Shown one piece after another: positions 29,579-38,779 of a DNA stretch of 59,703 nucleotides. The stretch is from a virus. Location of the stretch: positions 1 to 59,703 of IMG/VR virus record IMGVR_UViG_3300036770_004625; one strand, given 5' to 3'. Positions within the stretch are counted from its first letter, which is position 1. Every line of letters starts with the position of its first letter. The position numbers were made by a program, and so were the translations under genes. The notes below the pieces were generated by a model. It saw only the letters and a list, made by a program, of their open reading frames with translations. It ran no database searches and was not told the DNA's origin.

Positions 29579-30247
29579 ATGGACTACGAACCATTTAAGA
29601 ATGCGCCAAACGTTTCTTCTATGTTCATGACGGACCGTGGTTCGACGTACGCGCTTTTTGATGACCAGACCTCGCAACGTAATCGGAGTGGTGCGAATCA
29701 TGAGGACAAGAGCACGGGGTTGCAGCAGCGTTCTGGAAAGACAATATTTTTGGACCGGGATTCAATGAACAAGGTTGGTATGACGTTTCAGCGAGAAGAT
29801 GTAGCGACAAGATTCCTGCCCATTTTAGATAGTGAAAATAAGCCTACTGGCAGGGCGAAGTTAGAGCTAACGCAGGACCATACTTATCGGCCCTCGAAAC
29901 TTGTGCAGGGAAAGTTTGTGATGGGAGAGCCGCAGACGTTAAGGGCGGGGACGGTATTGACAGAAGTGCCGTACTCAACGAGGCCTGCGGTGGGGATGCA
30001 TCCGGTGGAGATTATGCGGTCGGAAAGTCCGATTGGGGATAGGGGTCGGGGAATTCATTTTGGCTCGAAGATTACGGAAATAGTAGATCGTGCTCGGGAG
30101 AAAGCGGCTGCAAACAGGGCAGTTGGAATTGGCGGTGGTGGGATGAATCCGATGGATATTGAGAGGGTTCCTGGAAAGCGTCCGTTGAAGATGGCCAAGG
30201 GTGGTATGGTGGACAAGGCGATTGCTGGTAATTGGAAGATTATTTAG
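29579..30247 (+). CDS. Virion or packaging-associated protein with MAKGG tail, 222 aa
   Basis: ATG 29579 follows AGGCTGCT, a weak site. The middle region looks beta-rich and charged. The last 35 residues contain GGGMNP, DIE, VPGKRPLKMAKGG and then MVDKAIAG. Nearly the same tail ends the next protein. First gene after the late promoter and before the terminase; a packaging or capsid-related role is inferred from position only. Confidence 0.6.
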   Translation: MDYEPFKNAPNVSSMFMTDRGSTYALFDDQTSQRNRSGANHEDKSTGLQQRSGKTIFLDRDSMNKVGMTFQREDVATRFLPILDSENKPTGRAKLELTQDHTYRPSKLVQGKFVMGEPQTLRAGTVLTEVPYSTRPAVGMHPVEIMRSESPIGDRGRGIHFGSKITEIVDRAREKAAANRAVGIGGGGMNPMDIERVPGKRPLKMAKGGMVDKAIAGNWKII

Positions 30248-30256
30248 GGGTCATGC

Positions 30257-30676
30257 ATGCCTAAGAAAAAGAAACCTGAACCGTCGTACGCGGGCCGTGA
30301 GATGTATTCCGGCTCCGAACAAAATGAGCGGGACTTGCAGGAGTGGTGGGACTCGATGAACAAGGAAGAAAAGCGCATGGCGGAGGAGGCCAAGAAGCCA
30401 AAGACGCCGCCGTACAAACCGCTTGATCCAAAAGATCCGTTGGACAAGGCGATTATGGGTTTGGAGAGGCATGTACGAAAGTGGGAAAAATTCCAAGGAA
30501 TGTATGGCAATAAGTCTGCGCCTGCGGGTGGTGGGATGAATCCTGCTGATATAGAGAAGGTCCCTGGTAAGCGGCCCTTGAAGATGGCGAAGGGTGGCCT
30601 TGCTACTCGTGGGTATGGAATTGCAAGAAGGCCAGCGAAAAAGATGGTGAAGTTAGCGGTCACTAAGAAACGATGA
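30257..30676 (+). CDS. Basic virion-associated protein with MAKGG tail, 139 aa
   Basis: The N-terminus is highly charged (PKKKKPEPSYAG), the middle helical and Lys/Glu-rich, and residues about 88-112 repeat the tail of its neighbour (GGGMNP, DIE, VPGKRPLKMAKGG). After this motif come basic residues (RRPAKKMVKL). It is directly upstream of the terminase gene and coupled to it through a five-codon ORF. The function is unknown. Confidence 0.6.
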   Translation: MPKKKKPEPSYAGREMYSGSEQNERDLQEWWDSMNKEEKRMAEEAKKPKTPPYKPLDPKDPLDKAIMGLERHVRKWEKFQGMYGNKSAPAGGGMNPADIEKVPGKRPLKMAKGGLATRGYGIARRPAKKMVKLAVTKKR

Positions 30677-30690
30677 CTGCAGCCAAATGA
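30673..30690 (+). CDS. Five-codon relay ORF before the terminase gene
   Basis: ATG 30673 overlaps the previous stop, encodes MTAAK and ends in TGA 30688-30690, which overlaps the terminase ATG at 30687. There is no separate ribosome site for terminase, so ribosomes may reach it by this relay. Confidence 0.3.
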   Translation: MTAAK

Positions 30691-32147
30691 CCACGATCCA
30701 AGATCCGTCGGCCGAGATTGCTCGTCTGGAGTACAGGCTTGAGCAGTTGCAGGTTCGTGAGCGGGCGAGGGAGAACTTTTTGGACTTTGTGCGGTATGTG
30801 TGGCCGGAGTTCATATGTGGCCCGCATCACAGAATCATGGCGGAGAAATTTGAGGCCCTGGTCCGTGGAGATTTGACCAGGGTCATTATTAATATTGCGC
30901 CTCGACATGGTAAGTCAGAGCTTACTTCGTATTTGTTTTTAGCGTGGCTCATGGGCCGTGATCCGACGTCGAAGATTATTCAGGCCACGCACACGGGGGA
31001 GTTGGCGATGCGGTTTGGTCGCAAGGTCAGGAACCTGATGGATTCGGAGTTGTACAAGGAGGTGTTTCCGGAGGTGGCGTTGGCGGCGGACAGTAAAGCG
31101 GCGGGCCGGTGGGAAACGAACAAGGGTGGGGAGTATTTTGCCACTGGTGTGGGTGGTGCGATGACGGGTCGTGGTGCGAATTATTTGGTCATTGATGATC
31201 CGCACTCGGAGCAGGATGCGTTGTCGGAGACGGCGATGGAAGCGGCGCATGAGTGGTACACGTCGGGACCTCGGCAGCGGCTGCAGCCTGGGGGCAAGAT
31301 TTTGTTGGTCATGACGAGGTGGTCGAAGAAGGATTTGACCGAGATGGTGTTGAAGGATCAGGCCAGAGATTCGAGGTCGGACAAGTGGGATGTGATTGAG
31401 TTTCCGGCGATCATGCCCAGTGGCAAGCCGTGTTGGCCGGAGTTTTGGAAGTTAGATGATTTGTTGGCGGTCAAGGCTGCGTTGCCTCTTAATAAGTGGA
31501 GTGCGCAGTGGCAGCAGAACCCGACCTCGGAAGAAGGAGCCATATTCAAGCGGGAGTGGTGGAAGGTTTGGCCGCATGAAAACATTCCACGCCTGAAGTA
31601 CATCATTCAGAGCTATGACACGGCGTATTCCAAGAAGGAGACGGCCGACTTTTCTGCGATTACGACGTGGGGAGTATTTCAGCCCAGTGTGGATGATCCG
31701 GACAGTTTGATTTTGTTGGATGCCAAGAAGGGGCGGTGGGACTTTCCGGAGTTAAAGAGAAAGGCGCTGGAGTTTTACAAGTTCTGGAACCCGGACTGTG
31801 TGTTAATCGAAGCGAAGGCTTCGGGGCTGCCGCTCACGCAAGAATTGCGCAGAACGGGCATTCCGGTAGTAAACTACTCACCTGGAGGGCGCAACAAATC
31901 GACGGACAAGGTCAGTCGAGCGAACTCGGTGTCTCCGGTTTTTGAGGCGGGGATGGTATGGGCCCCTGACCAGCCGTGGGCGGAGGAAGTTGTTGAGGAG
32001 ATGGCGGAGTTTCCGTTTGGAGAAAATGATGACCTCACGGACAGTGCTGTGCAAGCGGTGATCCGATTCCGCCAGGGCAATTTTATTGGGCTGCCGGATG
32101 ACTTTGAGGACGAGCCTTCTGAAGAACAACAGTACGTCTATTACTAA
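30687..32147 (+). CDS. terL: Terminase large subunit, 486 aa
   Basis: The DNA-packaging motor and headful or site nuclease. The ATPase motifs are APRHGKSE (Walker A, Lys76), YLVIDDPHSE (Walker B, Asp170/Asp171) and ILLVMTRWSKKDLTE (coupling, about 205-219). The nuclease motifs are IQSYDTAYSKKETADFSA (Asp311), CVLIEAKASG (Glu375) and FGENDDLTDSAVQA (Asp449/452). The length is normal. All catalytic residues are present, so it should be active. Small subunit is 7 kb upstream, separated by the accessory cassettes. Confidence 0.95.
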   Translation: MTTIQDPSAEIARLEYRLEQLQVRERARENFLDFVRYVWPEFICGPHHRIMAEKFEALVRGDLTRVIINIAPRHGKSELTSYLFLAWLMGRDPTSKIIQATHTGELAMRFGRKVRNLMDSELYKEVFPEVALAADSKAAGRWETNKGGEYFATGVGGAMTGRGANYLVIDDPHSEQDALSETAMEAAHEWYTSGPRQRLQPGGKILLVMTRWSKKDLTEMVLKDQARDSRSDKWDVIEFPAIMPSGKPCWPEFWKLDDLLAVKAALPLNKWSAQWQQNPTSEEGAIFKREWWKVWPHENIPRLKYIIQSYDTAYSKKETADFSAITTWGVFQPSVDDPDSLILLDAKKGRWDFPELKRKALEFYKFWNPDCVLIEAKASGLPLTQELRRTGIPVVNYSPGGRNKSTDKVSRANSVSPVFEAGMVWAPDQPWAEEVVEEMAEFPFGENDDLTDSAVQAVIRFRQGNFIGLPDDFEDEPSEEQQYVYY

Positions 32148-32158
32148 GGACTGGGGCA

Positions 32159-35100
32159 ATGCAGACACCTGTGCCTAACCCAAATGCGAAACCGGTGATG
32201 CCGAGCACGGACAGTGATACACGGCCCACGGACCAGAACTTGCAGAAGTTTTTGGACTTCTTGGGCAAGGCTGAGGGGGCGGATTACAACGTCATTGTCG
32301 GTGGGAAGAAGTTCCAAGACTTCTCAAAGCATCCTAGTGTGGTCGGATTGCGCACCAAAGAGGGCCCGAGTACGGCGGCTGGTAAATACCAGATCACGAA
32401 GACGACTTACGATGACTATGCGCCTAAATTAGGCATCACTGACTTCTCTCCGCAAAGCCAAGATCGCATTGCGATCGAACTAATCCGCAGGAAAGGGGCC
32501 TTGGAGGATGTCCAGAAGGGTGATTTTCGCTCGGCGATAGACAAATTGGGCTCGACTTGGGCGTCTTTGCCCTCGAGTCCGTACACTCAGCCCAAGCGTG
32601 GGTGGGATTTTGCTGAAACTACGTTGGGTGTGCCCCTTGGTGAGCGTACTCAAATAGCCAAAGCGGCGACTCAGACGCAAAAAGCGACCAAGGGAGTGTC
32701 TCCATCGGCTAAAAAACCGATGAAACTGGCTTCTTTAGACACTTTACCGACCAGTTATCGCACGGCGCTGGCGTTGAACTTCTTGGCAGACAGTGATCCG
32801 GAGGACGAAGTCATGTCCAAAGCGATCGAAGTGCTCAGAACAACGCAAGAGGACAGTGAAAGGGGGGCGCCAGCGGGTGCAGCGACGCTTCAGAAATATA
32901 TAAAGTCGCAAAAACCGGTCGATCCTTTTCAATTTGTCGCTCGCGAAGAGGAGCCTCAGCAAAGAATGCGTCCTCCAGCAATTCGGAGGATGGCGCAAGG
33001 TGGTCTTGTGTACCGTCAAGCGGGCAGTCCGCATCAGGGGGAGCGTTCGCTCAATGAAGTACCACAGATTGGGCCCGATGGGAGGGTACTTTTACCGACA
33101 CCGAAACCTGAACCAGAGTTAAGTCTCGCAGAAAAAGCAAGAGGCCTGCTAGAAACCGGTGCGACGATCGCAACAGGGGCTGTTGCGGCGCCAATTGCGG
33201 CGGTAACAGGCTTGGCTCGTGGCAAAAACATCAATGAAGCCAATGTAGAGGCCGGGAAAGTGATGGAAGCGCTGACCTACATGCCTCGAACAGCGGCTGG
33301 GCGGGAGTATTTGCAGCAATTTGGCAAGGCAATGCAGGAGAGCAAGCTCGATGCGTTGCTTCCGCAGGCGCAGCTGCTCAATGTGCGTGTTGCGCCGGGT
33401 GCTGCAAGGTACTTGGGCGAGCAGGCCAAGGGAAAAGTTGAAGAAGCAGTCATGCCAGGACTGCGTGAGAAGGCCGGGGACCCTAATTTGACCCCGGAGC
33501 AGGTTTACGACGCCATGTTAGGCAAGCCCTCCGAAGTCCTTGCTGGGGCAAGTGCAAGCTACGCCACCCGTCCTCTGGGAACTCGAGCGGATGTAACAGG
33601 CGATGTTTACCAAGCCGCTAAGGTTTCGCAAAGATATGCGGAAGAAGCCTCATTAGAGGCGGATGACTACGTCCGGATACTGCAACGTGAGCTTGGGAAT
33701 ACGAACAACAGCTTGACGGAGATGAATACCGCGCTTGCTGAGATGCAAAACATGCCCATAGGCCAGCTCAGGGAAGATCCGGAGAAGTTTGCTCGCGTCA
33801 CTCGCCGTGTTGAAGAGCTTCAAGGTCAAAAGAGCATGTTGGAAGGTCGGATTGCCAAAGAAGCCGACCGTGCTCAGGTCTTTGGCAACTTTGCGCCTGC
33901 AATCCAGACTATTTCTGACAAGGCAGCAGACTACTTCTCGACGACTTTCGGCACGGTCAAAGATCCTTTGTACAAAGCCTTTATTGATGGGCGTTGGACA
34001 CCAAAGTGGATGAATGAAGTTGAAGGTGGCGGCATTTCCGGAGACATGCAGCTTAACTACGAGAGATTTATTCCACTGGAGCTAAAAGATTTAAATCCTT
34101 GGACAGAGCCCACTGCCGGAATGCCCAATCGGCCCGCAGTTCCTGCATTTGGTCTGACCTTAGACGATCTTCGAGCCATGGCCCGTGGCGAGACGGGCAC
34201 TCCGCTGCAGCAAGAACAATCACAAATCGCTCTTTCAAAAATGTACGACGCTTTGAGCGACCAAACGGGAGAAATCATCAGCCCGTACACGGACGTTGGC
34301 TTCTTTATGAACCCAGAGGCCAAAAAGTTGGTAGTCCCCGTTATGCAGGATGCAGCGGAAATAACCCTGCGAAACATGAAGAGGGCATTTACCGACCAGA
34401 ATCTTTTTGATTACGCCAAAAAAGACGGTGGGAGAGCGGCCGACGAAGCGCTAGAATCGATGGTTAGTCGTATGAGGAGAGCATCAAGCGAAGCATCGGA
34501 AGAGGCTAAGCAAAGAAACGAAGCAATGGTCCAAAACTTCATCGGTCAAGTAAAAGACGCTTTAAATGACTTTGAGGTTTTTGATGCAAGAACAAATGCC
34601 AACGTAGATGCATTTAGGTCAGAGTTGAGAAGAAAGCTTAACGAAGAAAATGCAGGCAGAAGATTTGATGACGATGAGTACGGGTGGGGAGAAAGGCCCG
34701 GACTCGAAACAGAAAATGTTTTAGACGCATTTGAAAACCACTACTTAAAAACGCTTAAGTATTACTACGACAATCATGCAGACCCTGCCGCTGGAAAGGT
34801 AACTACAACCTCTGATCCCAAGACCGTTGCCATGACCAAGATGCTGTACGAGTTGGTTGGGACGCCAGAGATGAAGAAAAAGAGCATCAAAGACATTGAG
34901 ACTGATCTCAGGCAGGCATTTGGCGGGAAATTTAAATGGAGGACCAGCAGCATAGACATGCGGACTCCAGAAGAAGTCGTGATGGCAGAAGCAATGGAAG
35001 CTGCTCATGGATCCATGGCGGATGTGTATGAAACGTTTTACAACCAAGTGCTAGAACAACAAGGGGCTCCAACGTCTGCCCTGTCTTTCCGTCGAGGCAA

Positions 35101-35944
35101 AACGTATGCAAGTACGTTGATGCCAGATACAACAGATCCGTTTAGCAGATCAGGGCAAGTTCTTGAGACGGGGGCATCAAGGCTTGACATATTGAACGCC
35201 TTGGTCCGTGACACGCCTGCCTTTGACGAAGCGATCAGGAAAGGCCAGCCGGTCTACTCATTGGATTCCAATGTTTTGTGGGACCAAGAGTTCAGTCCCT
35301 TTGACATGAGGGACATCACAGAATACGCGGCAACCCTGACGCCTGCGCAGTTGCAAAAAGCTACATTTGCGGACTTAGTCGTTGGGGCTGAGGGTAATTG
35401 GACAAATATCTCTAATCCAAAAACAATTTTGAATCGAATGGAAAAGGGGCGTCCAGTTACTCCAGATCAAGCGCTTTTGGGGGTTACCAAAACTCAGTAC
35501 AACGTTCCGTTGAAGAATTCAGCCCTGGGTAAAAACAAAGAGGTAGCAGGTTGGTATGAGATTACGAGCGCAGACGGCATGAAGGCGGAAGGTTTGATGG
35601 CGCAACATTGCATCAAGCAGCCTAGCTATTACAATCAATACCTTGATGGGCAGTCAAAGTTCTTTACTCTGCGGGATTCTCAGGGATATCCTAAGCTGAC
35701 CATTCAAATGTTGAACACAAGTCAAGGGCGTCCTGGGATTCCAAGCAGTAGTCTCCCCGGATCTGATTTCAGGACGGTTGCCCAGATAAAAGGAAACTTT
35801 AACAGCGCAGATGCGGAAATGTTTGCAGACGAAGTGGACAGTTTCTTCCGCAATTACATGCGAGAGAATAATGTAGACAAATTGGACATCACCGAGGATT
35901 ACGAGTACCTCACTCCCGCCCTACGTGGCGAAGAGCCACTATAA
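32159..35944 (+). CDS. Multidomain virion protein with lambda-R-type lysozyme and PcfJ-like C-terminus, 1261 aa
   Basis: Residues about 25-160 match the lambda endolysin (gpR) transglycosylase: LDFLGKAEGADYNVIVGG (Glu39 as the catalytic acid), AAGKYQ, DFSPQSQDRIA and WASLP. Around residues 275-290 is RRMAQGGLVYRQAG, then a Pro-rich linker and an Ala-rich hydrophobic stretch. Residues about 470-1130 are long helical regions. The last 130 residues (EGLMAQHCIKQPSYY, FTLRDSQGYPKLTIQ, VAQIKGNFN) resemble the C-terminal part of PcfJ-like proteins. Placed between terminase and portal, it is probably carried in the virion, cutting peptidoglycan during DNA entry. Confidence 0.75.
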   Translation: MQTPVPNPNAKPVMPSTDSDTRPTDQNLQKFLDFLGKAEGADYNVIVGGKKFQDFSKHPSVVGLRTKEGPSTAAGKYQITKTTYDDYAPKLGITDFSPQSQDRIAIELIRRKGALEDVQKGDFRSAIDKLGSTWASLPSSPYTQPKRGWDFAETTLGVPLGERTQIAKAATQTQKATKGVSPSAKKPMKLASLDTLPTSYRTALALNFLADSDPEDEVMSKAIEVLRTTQEDSERGAPAGAATLQKYIKSQKPVDPFQFVAREEEPQQRMRPPAIRRMAQGGLVYRQAGSPHQGERSLNEVPQIGPDGRVLLPTPKPEPELSLAEKARGLLETGATIATGAVAAPIAAVTGLARGKNINEANVEAGKVMEALTYMPRTAAGREYLQQFGKAMQESKLDALLPQAQLLNVRVAPGAARYLGEQAKGKVEEAVMPGLREKAGDPNLTPEQVYDAMLGKPSEVLAGASASYATRPLGTRADVTGDVYQAAKVSQRYAEEASLEADDYVRILQRELGNTNNSLTEMNTALAEMQNMPIGQLREDPEKFARVTRRVEELQGQKSMLEGRIAKEADRAQVFGNFAPAIQTISDKAADYFSTTFGTVKDPLYKAFIDGRWTPKWMNEVEGGGISGDMQLNYERFIPLELKDLNPWTEPTAGMPNRPAVPAFGLTLDDLRAMARGETGTPLQQEQSQIALSKMYDALSDQTGEIISPYTDVGFFMNPEAKKLVVPVMQDAAEITLRNMKRAFTDQNLFDYAKKDGGRAADEALESMVSRMRRASSEASEEAKQRNEAMVQNFIGQVKDALNDFEVFDARTNANVDAFRSELRRKLNEENAGRRFDDDEYGWGERPGLETENVLDAFENHYLKTLKYYYDNHADPAAGKVTTTSDPKTVAMTKMLYELVGTPEMKKKSIKDIETDLRQAFGGKFKWRTSSIDMRTPEEVVMAEAMEAAHGSMADVYETFYNQVLEQQGAPTSALSFRRGKTYASTLMPDTTDPFSRSGQVLETGASRLDILNALVRDTPAFDEAIRKGQPVYSLDSNVLWDQEFSPFDMRDITEYAATLTPAQLQKATFADLVVGAEGNWTNISNPKTILNRMEKGRPVTPDQALLGVTKTQYNVPLKNSALGKNKEVAGWYEITSADGMKAEGLMAQHCIKQPSYYNQYLDGQSKFFTLRDSQGYPKLTIQMLNTSQGRPGIPSSSLPGSDFRTVAQIKGNFNSADAEMFADEVDSFFRNYMRENNVDKLDITEDYEYLTPALRGEEPL

Positions 35945-35953
35945 GGAAAGACA

Positions 35954-38326
35954 ATGCCAAAGCCATCAAATATTGAAAAAGCAATCTACGGGTCACCGGA
36001 GGAGGTGGACGTGATTGTGGAAGAGGAAGAAGAGGTCGAGGTTCCTGAGGAAATCGAGATCGTCCTCGACGCCGATGGTGGGGCGACGATCAATATGGGT
36101 GAGCCAGAGAAAGAGCTGGGCGACACCAAGCATTACGAGAATCTTGCAGCCAAACTGGAAGATGACGAGTTAGCTCAAATTTCTGAGCACATTTTGGCTA
36201 TGTTGGATGCGGATACCAGCAGCCGCCAGGAGTGGGAGCAGACGTATTCCCAGGGCATGAAGCTTTTGGGCTTCCAATTGGAAGAGAAGACCAAGCCTTT
36301 CCGTGGTGCGTCCAGTGCGATGGTTCCGTTGATCACGGAAGCCATTCTTCAGTTTACGGCTCAGGCTATGAAAGAGCTCATGCCCTCGAGCGGGCCCGTG
36401 CGCACACAGGTGGTTGGCAAGAAGACCCGTGCGCGCGAGATGCAGGCGGAGCGTGTCAAGGAGTTCATGAACTACCAGATCACGACGGTCATGAAGGAGT
36501 ACACCCCTGATTTTGACCAGATGCTCTGGTACGTGGGCTATGGTGGGTCGGCCTTTAAGAAGGTGTATTTCGACGAGAACAAGCGGCGGTGTGTGTCGCC
36601 CTTTATCACGCCGGACAACTTTGTCATGCCTTATCACGGCTCAAGCAATCCGTGGGAGAACGAGCGCTGTATTCAAATCGTTCCGATGTCCTCGAATGAG
36701 TTGCGCAAGCGTCAGGTCAATGGCACGTATTTGGATGTCGATGTTGCAATTCCAGCGTATCCCAATACCACGCAGATCCAGGAGTCCGAGAACCGTGTTT
36801 CGGGGTTCTCGCCCAATAGTGAGGATGTCGAGTACACCTTGCTTGAAGCTTACATTGAGTTGGAAATCCCTGGTGACTCGAAGGATGGGGTCAAGAAGCC
36901 TTACATCGTCACGGTGGACAAGGACACTGGCACGGTGTTATCGATCTATCGCAACTGGGGCGAGGACGATGAGACGTGTTGCCCGGAGCAGTATTTCGTG
37001 CATTACATGTTCCTGCCCGGTCCTGGCTGTATGGGTTATGGCCTTGTCCACATCATTGGTGGACTAAACAAGGCGGCGACAGCTGCATTGCAACAACTTT
37101 TGGATGCGGGGACGTTGTCGAATTTGCCTGCCGGATTCAAGGCCAGGGGCTTACGGATTGCGGACGATGACAAGCCATTGCAACCGGGTGAATTTAGGGA
37201 CATTGATGCGGGTGGTGCGGAGCTATCGAGTGCTTTATTGCCGCTGCCGTACAAGGAGCCCAGCCAGACGTTGTTTGTGTTGCTGGGATTCTGTATTGAT
37301 GCAGGGCGCAGGGTTGCCAGCATTGCCGACATGCAGGTTGGGGATGGCAATCAGCAGGCAGCGGTGGGAACGACGATTGCGCTTTTAGAGCGTGGGTCGA
37401 TGATCATGTCTGGCATTCACAAGCGGCTGCATTATGCGCAGAAGCTTGAGTTTGAGTTGATGGCCAAGTGCTTTCACAAGTATTTGCCTGACGAGTACCC
37501 GTATGACGTCATTGGTGGGGACCGGACGATTAAGCGGGAAGACTTTGATGATCGGGTGGACATTGTTCCGGTGGCCGACCCCAATATTTTCTCGGCGGCG
37601 CAGCGTATTGCTATGGCGCAGGCTCAGTTGGAGTTAGCCAAGAGTGCGCCTCAGATCCACAACATGTATGAAGCGTATCGGAGGATGTATGAGGCTTTGG
37701 GAACAAAGGATGTGGACTCGATTCTCAAACCGGATGATACGCAGAACCCCAAACCTAAGGATCCTGCTTCCGAAAATGCGGACGCGATTGATGGAAAAGA
37801 GCTTAAAGCTTTTGCTGGTCAGCAGCATGATGCGCATATTGTTTCCCATTTGATTCAGGGCATGTCTCCGGTTCTTCAGGCCAATCCATTTGGCGCGTCA
37901 AATATGACGAAGCATATTTTGGAGCACATTCGGATTAAGGCAGAGGAGCAAGTGGAGGCTCAGAACTTTAAAACCTATGGGGTGGAAGCCAGCAGCATGG
38001 TGTCGGACATTCAAAAAGAGGCTCAGGTTGCAATGCTCGTAGCGCAAGGCATGGCGGAGTTGCGTCAGCTCTCGTCACAACTTGCAGGAGAAGGTCCTGA
38101 TCCGTTGGTGCAGTTGAAAGAGAAGGAATTGGCTCTGCGTCAGGCTGACTCTCAGGCCAAGGCGCAGGAAACGCAGGCAAGAATGGGCCTTGAGCAGGCA
38201 AGACTGCAACAAGATGCTCAAGAATCGCAGGCAAAACTGGCGCAAAACCAGCAGATTGCGAGTGAGAAGGCTGCAATTGCTCGGGAGCGTCTTGACATCA
38301 TGGAAAGGGGCCAAAATGCCGCTTAA
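35954..38326 (+). CDS. Portal protein, P22-like, 790 aa
   Basis: It forms the ring through which DNA enters and leaves. After an acidic 65-residue N-terminus come portal features: WEQTYSQGMKLLGF, a strong RGASSAMVPLITEAILQF, YVGYGGSAFKKVYFD, and NPWENERC. The long C-terminal helical and Gln/Ala-rich region (about 680-790) is like the barrel part of P22 gp1. Directly downstream of the lysozyme-containing protein and followed by small head genes. P22-like portals go with podovirus tails. Confidence 0.85.
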   Translation: MPKPSNIEKAIYGSPEEVDVIVEEEEEVEVPEEIEIVLDADGGATINMGEPEKELGDTKHYENLAAKLEDDELAQISEHILAMLDADTSSRQEWEQTYSQGMKLLGFQLEEKTKPFRGASSAMVPLITEAILQFTAQAMKELMPSSGPVRTQVVGKKTRAREMQAERVKEFMNYQITTVMKEYTPDFDQMLWYVGYGGSAFKKVYFDENKRRCVSPFITPDNFVMPYHGSSNPWENERCIQIVPMSSNELRKRQVNGTYLDVDVAIPAYPNTTQIQESENRVSGFSPNSEDVEYTLLEAYIELEIPGDSKDGVKKPYIVTVDKDTGTVLSIYRNWGEDDETCCPEQYFVHYMFLPGPGCMGYGLVHIIGGLNKAATAALQQLLDAGTLSNLPAGFKARGLRIADDDKPLQPGEFRDIDAGGAELSSALLPLPYKEPSQTLFVLLGFCIDAGRRVASIADMQVGDGNQQAAVGTTIALLERGSMIMSGIHKRLHYAQKLEFELMAKCFHKYLPDEYPYDVIGGDRTIKREDFDDRVDIVPVADPNIFSAAQRIAMAQAQLELAKSAPQIHNMYEAYRRMYEALGTKDVDSILKPDDTQNPKPKDPASENADAIDGKELKAFAGQQHDAHIVSHLIQGMSPVLQANPFGASNMTKHILEHIRIKAEEQVEAQNFKTYGVEASSMVSDIQKEAQVAMLVAQGMAELRQLSSQLAGEGPDPLVQLKEKELALRQADSQAKAQETQARMGLEQARLQQDAQESQAKLAQNQQIASEKAAIARERLDIMERGQNAA

Positions 38327-38555
38327 ATCTGGTAGCAGCAAGAAAACCGTGTCCTCCAACATCTCTGAGATGATGGGGTCGTACAAAAAAACTGGCAAGT
38401 TGGGCACCTCAAAGCCCAAATCCAAGAAAAAGGCTCAAAAGCAGGCTGTGGCTATTGCTTTGAGCAAAGCTCGGGAGGTTAAAACACCTTCAACAAAGTC
38501 TGGTGTGAGTTACGTTCTGCGTAAAGACGCCAAGAATAAGACTATGATTGCCTGA
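38316..38555 (+). CDS. Small basic DUF6496-like protein, 79 aa
   Basis: ATG 38316 overlaps the end of the portal gene in another frame and follows GAAAGGGGCC. Its layout (SKKTVSSNISEMMGS, Lys/Ser-rich middle, KKAQKQAVAIALSKARE) fits the DUF6496 pattern common in phages. Very basic, so it may bind DNA inside the capsid. The function is not established. Confidence 0.65.
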   Translation: MPLKSGSSKKTVSSNISEMMGSYKKTGKLGTSKPKSKKKAQKQAVAIALSKAREVKTPSTKSGVSYVLRKDAKNKTMIA

Positions 38556-38556
38556 T

Positions 38557-38739
38557 ATGAATCCATTTGAAAAAATACTAAAGTTTATTCGCCAGCGGAG
38601 GGCTGAGTTGACTCAGGCCGTGGCCTCTGGGGGCGCTAAAAACATGGAGCATTACCGCCATTTGATTGGAAGTATCGAGGCGCTTGCCCTGGTAGAGGAC
38701 GAATTAAAGCAGATTTTGTCCGAAGTAGAAGAGCAGTAA
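38557..38739 (+). CDS. Small helical hypothetical protein, 60 aa
   Basis: ATG 38557 is used; an in-frame TTG lies at 38548. The protein is entirely helical (FEKILKFIRQRRAELTQAV, ALVEDELKQILSEVEE), a likely short coiled coil. It sits between two small head genes. The function is unknown. Confidence 0.6.
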   Translation: MNPFEKILKFIRQRRAELTQAVASGGAKNMEHYRHLIGSIEALALVEDELKQILSEVEEQ

Positions 38740-38779
38740 ACGGGTTCGCGGACTCTTTCCGCGCAATAAAGGAGATGTG

